From a bacterium (GTDB lineage Bacteria; Cyanobacteriota; Vampirovibrionia; Obscuribacterales; Obscuribacteraceae), in the NCBI GenBank assembly GCA_030431355.1, contig JAUIJG010000224.1, positions 1 to 8,423 on the forward strand: a DNA stretch of 8,423 bases, in the 5' to 3' direction. Positions 4,155 through 8,423 of the stretch are shown one piece after another; the first letter of the stretch is position 1; the number at the start of each line of letters is the position of its first letter. The notes beneath the pieces are model-generated. The model did not search any database. It saw only the letters and a list, made by a program, of their open reading frames with translations, and was not told where the DNA came from. A program made the position numbers and the translations under genes.

Positions 4155-6668
4155 ATGGCGCAAAGAAAAGTATCTATTCAAGATGTTCAGAAACTTTATA
4201 CCGGTCTGGCCGCAGCTTATCGCAGCGCCAGACTACGTTTCGCCAGGCCTCTCACCCTGGCGGAGAAAATCCTTACAGCGCATCTGCACTCTTTTGAAGG
4301 CGAGACCAGGGAAGACTTTGCTCCGGTGCGCGGACAAACCTATGCCTTCCTCAAACCCGACCGCGTCGCCATGCAGGATGCGACAGCCCAGATGGCGATG
4401 TTGCAGTTCATGCAGGTCGGCATGGATGAAGTGGCGGTGCCCACCACCGTGCACTGCGACCATCTGATACAGGCCCAGAACGGGGCTCGCCTGGACCTGG
4501 ACGCAGCCCTGCGTGCCAACAACGAGGTCTACGATGCCCTGCGCTCCATGAGCACCAAATACAATATCGGTTTCTGGACTCCAGGTGCCGGCATCATCCA
4601 CCAGGTTGTCCTGGAGCAGTACGCCTTCCCCGGCGCCCTCATGATCGGCACCGACTCCCACACGCCCAACGCAGGCGGTCTGGGAATGCTGGCCATTGGG
4701 GTCGGAGGCGCAGATGCCACCTTCACCATGGCAGGAGAACCCTGGGGCGTGCGCTGGCCGAAAATCATCGGAGTAAAGCTCACCGGTTCACTGAACGGCT
4801 GGGCCGCCCCGAAGGATGTGATCCTGAAACTGGCCGGAATCCTCTCGGTCAAAGGCGGCACCGGTGCCATCATCGAGTACTTCGGCTCCGGCGCTCGCTC
4901 CATCAGCGCCACCGGCAAAGCGACCATCACCAACATGGGTGCCGAGCTGGGCGCCACCACCTCGATCTTCCCCACCGACGATCACACCCTCAAGTATCTT
5001 CGCTACACCGGGCGCGAAGAGATTGCCGCCCTGGCGGAACACTACTTCCCCTTCCTGATTGCGGATCCCGAAGTGGAGCAAGAGCCCGACCTCTACTATG
5101 ACCAGGTAATCGAGATCAACCTCGACACCCTGGAGCCGCATATCGTCGGTCCCCATACCCCCGACCTGGCCCGCCCCATCTCCGAGTTCAAAGAGGCGGT
5201 GCTGGCGGAAGGCTACCCGACTGACCTCCGTTATGCCCTGATCGGCAGCTGCACCAACTCCTCCTACGAGGACATGACCCGGGCAGCGGCTGTGGCAGAG
5301 CAGGCTGAGCAGCATGGTATCAAAGCCGCCACCGGATTTCTGGTCACACCAGGCTCCGAACAAGTTCGGCTCACCATCGAACGGGACGGACAACTGGCTG
5401 CCTTCGAAGCGATCAACGCCCAGGTGCTCGCCAATGCTTGCGGCCCCTGTATCGGTCAGTGGAAGCGGAACGACATCGAAGAAGGAGAGACCAATGCCAT
5501 TATCTCCTCCTTCAACCGCAACTTCCGTCGCCGAAACGATGGCAACGCGGCCACTCTCTCTTTCATCGCCAGCCCGGAGTTGGTGACAGCTTTCGCGCTT
5601 TCCGGAAGCCTGCTTTTCAATCCGCTCACGGACAGCCTGGAAGGGGAAGACGGAAGACCCTTCATGCTCACGCCGCCGCCTCCGGCAGACCTGCCGCGAT
5701 TCGGCTTCGAGACCAGCGTCACCGGCTATATAGCGCCGCCGGAAAGCTCCGACGAACGCTCCGCTGTAACTGTCTCCATCAAAGATGACAGCCTTCGCCT
5801 GGACCTGCTCACACCGTTTGAAGCCTGGGATGGGGAAGACCTGGATCAACTTCTGGTTCTTCTCAAAGCGGAAGGCAAATGCACCACCGACCATATTTCA
5901 CCGGCCGGTGTCTGGCTGCGCTTCCGGGGTCATCTCGACAAAATCAGCGACAACATGTTCCTGGGAGCCAACAATGCTTTCGCCGAGGAAGCCGGACACG
6001 GAACAAACGTGTTCACCGGTGAATCGGGCAAGCTGACGACCATCGCCAGACAGTACAAGGCTGCCGGTCGGAGCTGGGTCGCAATCGGGGATGAAAACTA
6101 CGGTGAGGGCTCCAGCCGCGAACATGCCGCCATGTCACCCAGACACCTGGGATGCCGCGTGGTGATCGCTCGCAGTTTCGCCCGCATCCACGAGACCAAC
6201 CTGAAACAGCAGGGAATCCTGGCTCTCACGTTCCGGAACCCGGCGGACTACGATTGTATCCGGGAAGGAGACACGTTCAGGGTCACAGGACTGAAGGACC
6301 TCAGGCCCGGCCATGCTGTTTCGGTGACCATCAACCACCTGGATGGAACCAGTGACACCATCTCCTGTCAGCACACCATGACCGAAGAGCAGGTGGAATG
6401 GTTCAAGGCCGGCTCGGCCCTCAACTACATCCGCTCCGTCCGCCAGGCCCAGGTTCTCGCAGAGCCGGAAGCCGAACAGGAAGAACATATCTGTGGTGAG
6501 AAAGGCATGAGCTGCTGCGAAGGAGAAGGCGAGTGCTGCATGATCGGCTCCGGTGGCAAATGCCAGCGAGAAGAGCCGACGGCTGATCCAGGCAAGCAAG
6601 ATCCCTGCGCTGGACAATTCTTTCTCTGGCGCTGGCTCTGCCGCCTGGTCAAAAGTCTCGGACTCTGA
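4155..6668 (+). CDS. acn: Aconitate hydratase, mitochondrial type, with cysteine-rich C-terminal extension
   Basis: Aconitase interconverts citrate and isocitrate in the TCA cycle through a [4Fe-4S] cluster. From the ATG at 4155 the protein has 837 residues. The cluster ligands are C366 (LIGSCTNSS) and C429/C432 (NACGPCIGQW), with the same 63- and 3-residue spacing as mammalian mitochondrial aconitase. Active-site counterparts are present: D102/H103 (VHCDH), H149, D167/H169 (GTDSHTPNAGG), R455/R460 (NRNFRRRND), R591 (WLRFRGHLD), and S653-R655 (GEGSSREHAA) in the swivelling domain. The family normally ends near EQVEWFKAGSALNYIRSVRQ. Here about 70 residues follow, with eight cysteines and a hydrophobic, basic end. 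I chose 4155 because GGAG at 4145-4148 lies six bases before it; an in-frame ATG at 4143 overlaps that site and adds four residues. Enzyme identity is very secure; the role of the tail is unknown. Confidence 0.97.
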   Translation: MAQRKVSIQDVQKLYTGLAAAYRSARLRFARPLTLAEKILTAHLHSFEGETREDFAPVRGQTYAFLKPDRVAMQDATAQMAMLQFMQVGMDEVAVPTTVHCDHLIQAQNGARLDLDAALRANNEVYDALRSMSTKYNIGFWTPGAGIIHQVVLEQYAFPGALMIGTDSHTPNAGGLGMLAIGVGGADATFTMAGEPWGVRWPKIIGVKLTGSLNGWAAPKDVILKLAGILSVKGGTGAIIEYFGSGARSISATGKATITNMGAELGATTSIFPTDDHTLKYLRYTGREEIAALAEHYFPFLIADPEVEQEPDLYYDQVIEINLDTLEPHIVGPHTPDLARPISEFKEAVLAEGYPTDLRYALIGSCTNSSYEDMTRAAAVAEQAEQHGIKAATGFLVTPGSEQVRLTIERDGQLAAFEAINAQVLANACGPCIGQWKRNDIEEGETNAIISSFNRNFRRRNDGNAATLSFIASPELVTAFALSGSLLFNPLTDSLEGEDGRPFMLTPPPPADLPRFGFETSVTGYIAPPESSDERSAVTVSIKDDSLRLDLLTPFEAWDGEDLDQLLVLLKAEGKCTTDHISPAGVWLRFRGHLDKISDNMFLGANNAFAEEAGHGTNVFTGESGKLTTIARQYKAAGRSWVAIGDENYGEGSSREHAAMSPRHLGCRVVIARSFARIHETNLKQQGILALTFRNPADYDCIREGDTFRVTGLKDLRPGHAVSVTINHLDGTSDTISCQHTMTEEQVEWFKAGSALNYIRSVRQAQVLAEPEAEQEEHICGEKGMSCCEGEGECCMIGSGGKCQREEPTADPGKQDPCAGQFFLWRWLCRLVKSLGL

Positions 6669-6738
6669 GGTCCTGTTGTTCAAGGCTTCTTAGAACAGCA
6701 AAGAAAAACTTATCGGGCTTTGCCTCAGCCTAATTTCC

Positions 6739-6784
6739 AACTCCCGGTCAGAATTCCAACTCCTGACCGGGAGTTTTTCTTTTT
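6739..6784 (+). terminator. Strong rho-independent terminator after aconitase
   Basis: A perfect 13-bp stem (6739-6751 AACTCCCGGTCAG with 6763-6775 CTGACCGGGAGTT) encloses an 11-base loop and is followed by a T-rich run (TTTCTTTTT) to 6784. It lies about 70 bases past the aconitase stop. On the minus strand no T-run follows, so it serves the plus-strand unit only. Confidence 0.92.
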
Positions 6785-6831
6785 GTCATTTCTATTATTT
6801 TTTATAGTATTATAATCACAAAACCACCTAG

Positions 6832-7509
6832 TCATTTATCTAAAGTGAATGGGTCTGAATTTGGTTTTGAATCTGTCACTTCGACCTGGAGCCAAACTTC
6901 ATTTCGACGCAGGAATGGAAGGGTCCATGGAGCATTGTAAAAAGCTCTAACTGCTTTGCCCTGTGGACTTACTCCTACTTTTCTTAAATAGTTACGGAGT
7001 TTCAACTCGTGTTTTGCAATGTTATCTTCTCCAGCAAAACCTGAGAATTTGATTACCGCATAGCGTGAAGGCGGAAGCTTCGCGAACTTAATTCGACTAT
7101 CTACGGCTTTAGGTAGTGTATCCAGGCTATACTTCGAAGGCATATAAAACCGCATAATCAGTTTACCTTCTGCAGCTATCGATGTCACAGGAACAGTCAT
7201 CGCTATTTTTTCTGAAGAGTTCATCTGTGTTACAGGCACTGTCATAGAAATCTTTTCACGCGAAACATTCTTGCCAAAAATATATCCTGCCAGAATTCTA
7301 AATGCTTGGTTAGCAGCCTTCTCTCCAGAACCTTCCACTTCTATCTCCGCTGCTAAGACCGAAGGATACTGTCGCATCTCAATGTCTTTTGCTTTTTCAA
7401 GCAATTTGTAGCTGGGTTCTTCATATTTTGCCAATACTTTGTTCCCTAAAGCAAGCAAGGCGGCTCCCGCTCCTAAAGCACTGAATACCAGTATAAGTTT
7501 TCTTCGCAT
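6832..7509 (-). CDS. SOUL family haem-binding protein
   Basis: The 225-residue product has an N-terminal hydrophobic segment (MRRKLILVFSALGAGAALLALGNKVLA, 1-27) that could be a signal peptide cleaved after VLA or a membrane anchor, placing the rest outside the cytoplasm. Residues ~31-214 match the SOUL domain: YKLLEKAKDIEMRQYPS at 34-50, the doubled KISMTVPVT/KIAMTVPVT motif (86-94 and 101-109), the ISMTVPVT-linked strands, and the typical ending YNAPWTLPFLRRNEVWLQV at 191-209. SOUL/HBP proteins bind haem or related tetrapyrroles with modest affinity; the bacterial role is poorly known. The ATG at 7509 has only a weak GGAA before it. It follows the membrane-protein gene by 113 bases on the same strand and is more AT-rich than aconitase. 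Confidence 0.93.
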   Translation of the reverse strand: MRRKLILVFSALGAGAALLALGNKVLAKYEEPSYKLLEKAKDIEMRQYPSVLAAEIEVEGSGEKAANQAFRILAGYIFGKNVSREKISMTVPVTQMNSSEKIAMTVPVTSIAAEGKLIMRFYMPSKYSLDTLPKAVDSRIKFAKLPPSRYAVIKFSGFAGEDNIAKHELKLRNYLRKVGVSPQGKAVRAFYNAPWTLPFLRRNEVWLQVEVTDSKPNSDPFTLDK

Positions 7510-7552
7510 CCAAATGTTCCATTGAGAAAATTGATAGCAACTACTTAACTAA

Positions 7553-7561
7553 GTTATATCA
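7553..7561 (-). promoter_or_regulatory. Candidate extended -10 promoter of the SOUL gene
   Basis: On the minus strand TGATATAAC matches the extended -10 consensus TGnTATAAT at all but the last base and lies 44 bases upstream of the ATG at 7509. No good -35 box is seen, which is tolerable for an extended -10 promoter. This would allow the SOUL gene to be transcribed apart from its upstream neighbour. Confidence 0.4.
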
Positions 7562-7622
7562 CTTGTCCAGCAGCGACTGCGGAGAGAATGTGATCACTGC
7601 CTAGAGACCCATAGAGGTTATT

Positions 7623-8372
7623 TTAAAGGGACTTTGTCAAAAGTAAACTACTACGTTGTTCAACAGAACTTATCCAACTAAAATGGTTGTCTGGATGATC
7701 TGGAAACATTCCATGAATTGCAAGTGAAGCCACCACAGCTGCAATAAGCGCAAAGACAATTGTTAGTGGATAGTGCCACCACTTTCTCACTTTTCGCTCA
7801 GATGTTCCCTGGTAAAAAATTTGCGCTGGCAGAAGTACCATGAACCCGTAAACCAGTATCCAAAAACCCATAAACAGGCTAAACGGGTTCTGTGTCATCT
7901 CCGCAAATAACCCGGTCAACCCAACCAAGAAACATATTTCCTTTGGGTTAAATTGCCATCTTTCTGAACAAAAAGCGACAATCAAGAACATTGGAATAAA
8001 TACGACTACGCTATGATGCATTACAGTGTCCCAATAATCAAGCCCGGGAGTAATGTATGCCTTTCCGATAGGGGCACCATATATTATGGCATTGTCAGTC
8101 ATGAATTGAGTGAAAACTTCTTCTATCATTGCAAATATTGTCGCCAGAAAGGTAAATCCGAAAAAGCGCGCGAAAACATTATCTGGCGCTGGCTTAGCAT
8201 CTAATCCAAACCCTCTGTACAACATTAGCGATGACATCGAAAATATGCCCCACCCCATAAGAGCTGATGCCATCATCCATATTTTCGCCTTTTCAGGTGA
8301 TGGAATTCTGTTTGAAACAAAAGATAGTGACAAAATAATCGCTAAAGGCACTATCACCAGTTTCAATACCAC
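7623..8372 (-). CDS. Polytopic membrane protein of unknown function
   Basis: I do not recognise a named family. The 249-residue product has about seven hydrophobic segments, roughly at 2-19, 32-51, 69-88, 118-135, 146-162, 168-187 and 203-220. Charged or polar residues stand in or beside them: E84-E85 (IFAMIEEVFTQFMTDN), D112 and D115, H119-H120 (DTVMHHSVVVF), and E158 (GLFAEMTQNPF). Together these could form a buried ligand or metal site, but the EE pair lacks the EExxxR pattern of CAAX-type proteases. The C-terminal tail after 225 is polar. The GTG start at 8372 is uncertain: an in-frame stop (TAG) lies 12 bases upstream, TTG at 8366 is the other option, and no clear Shine-Dalgarno site is visible. 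It precedes the SOUL gene on the same strand. Confidence 0.75.
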   Translation of the reverse strand: MVLKLVIVPLAIILSLSFVSNRIPSPEKAKIWMMASALMGWGIFSMSSLMLYRGFGLDAKPAPDNVFARFFGFTFLATIFAMIEEVFTQFMTDNAIIYGAPIGKAYITPGLDYWDTVMHHSVVVFIPMFLIVAFCSERWQFNPKEICFLVGLTGLFAEMTQNPFSLFMGFWILVYGFMVLLPAQIFYQGTSERKVRKWWHYPLTIVFALIAAVVASLAIHGMFPDHPDNHFSWISSVEQRSSLLLTKSL

Positions 8373-8423
8373 ACCACATTTCTATGTCTTGGTCGAAACT
8401 GACGTTGCAGAATTGCTGAAATT

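Noticed and set aside
4788..5894. Long open frame of 368 codons on the minus strand inside aconitase
   Set aside because: It lies wholly antisense to a well-supported aconitase. Its Gly/Val/Asp-rich product is what GC-biased codons give in that antisense frame, and it matches no family.
6803..6816. TATAAT-like boxes on the plus strand after the aconitase terminator
   Set aside because: The stretch is simply AT-rich, no properly spaced -35 box is seen, and no plus-strand gene follows.
1..8423. tRNA, rRNA, CRISPR array, insertion sequence or toxin-antitoxin pair
   Set aside because: I saw no cloverleaf-like sequence, no regularly spaced repeats, no transposase-like frame with terminal repeats, and no small adjacent gene pair of that kind.

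Overview
This window looks like bacterial DNA of mixed base composition that carries several unrelated small transcription units rather than one large operon. Two things point to bacteria: Shine-Dalgarno-like sites precede some starts, and there are clear rho-independent terminators. The mitochondrial-type aconitase, the SOUL haem-binding protein and the VirB4-like conjugation protein do not fix a phylum. My weak lean is a non-model lineage such as an Obscuribacterales-like cyanobacterial relative. That is a guess from gene content.

Left part (1 to about 2660), all on the minus strand. The 5' part of a long gene runs off the left edge. Its 470 visible residues look like the N-terminal and early ATPase region of a VirB4/TraC-type conjugation ATPase, but the place where the P-loop should be is degenerate. 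It has a plausible promoter with a perfect palindrome abutting the -35 box. Upstream lie a GNAT N-acetyltransferase gene and a gene for a small secreted Asn/Ser/Gly/His-rich protein of unknown function, separated by a good terminator.

Middle part. About 850 bases (2645-3492) hold no convincing gene. They contain a perfect 14-bp palindrome, a related AT-rich palindrome, a small hairpin and a few doubtful short ORFs. On the plus strand follow a YdcF/DUF218-family protein and a complete mitochondrial-type aconitase (TCA cycle). The aconitase has intact iron-sulfur and active-site residues. Its unusual ~70-residue C-terminal extension has eight cysteines and ends in a hydrophobic, basic stretch. 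A textbook terminator closes this unit.

Right part (6832 to 8372), minus strand, visibly more AT-rich: an unknown polytopic membrane protein followed by a SOUL-family haem-binding protein with an N-terminal export or anchor segment. They may be expressed together, and they converge on the aconitase gene.

No tRNA, rRNA, CRISPR array, insertion sequence or complete multi-gene defence or secretion system is visible. The two observations most worth following are the cysteine-rich tail on aconitase and the VirB4-like protein without a recognisable P-loop.
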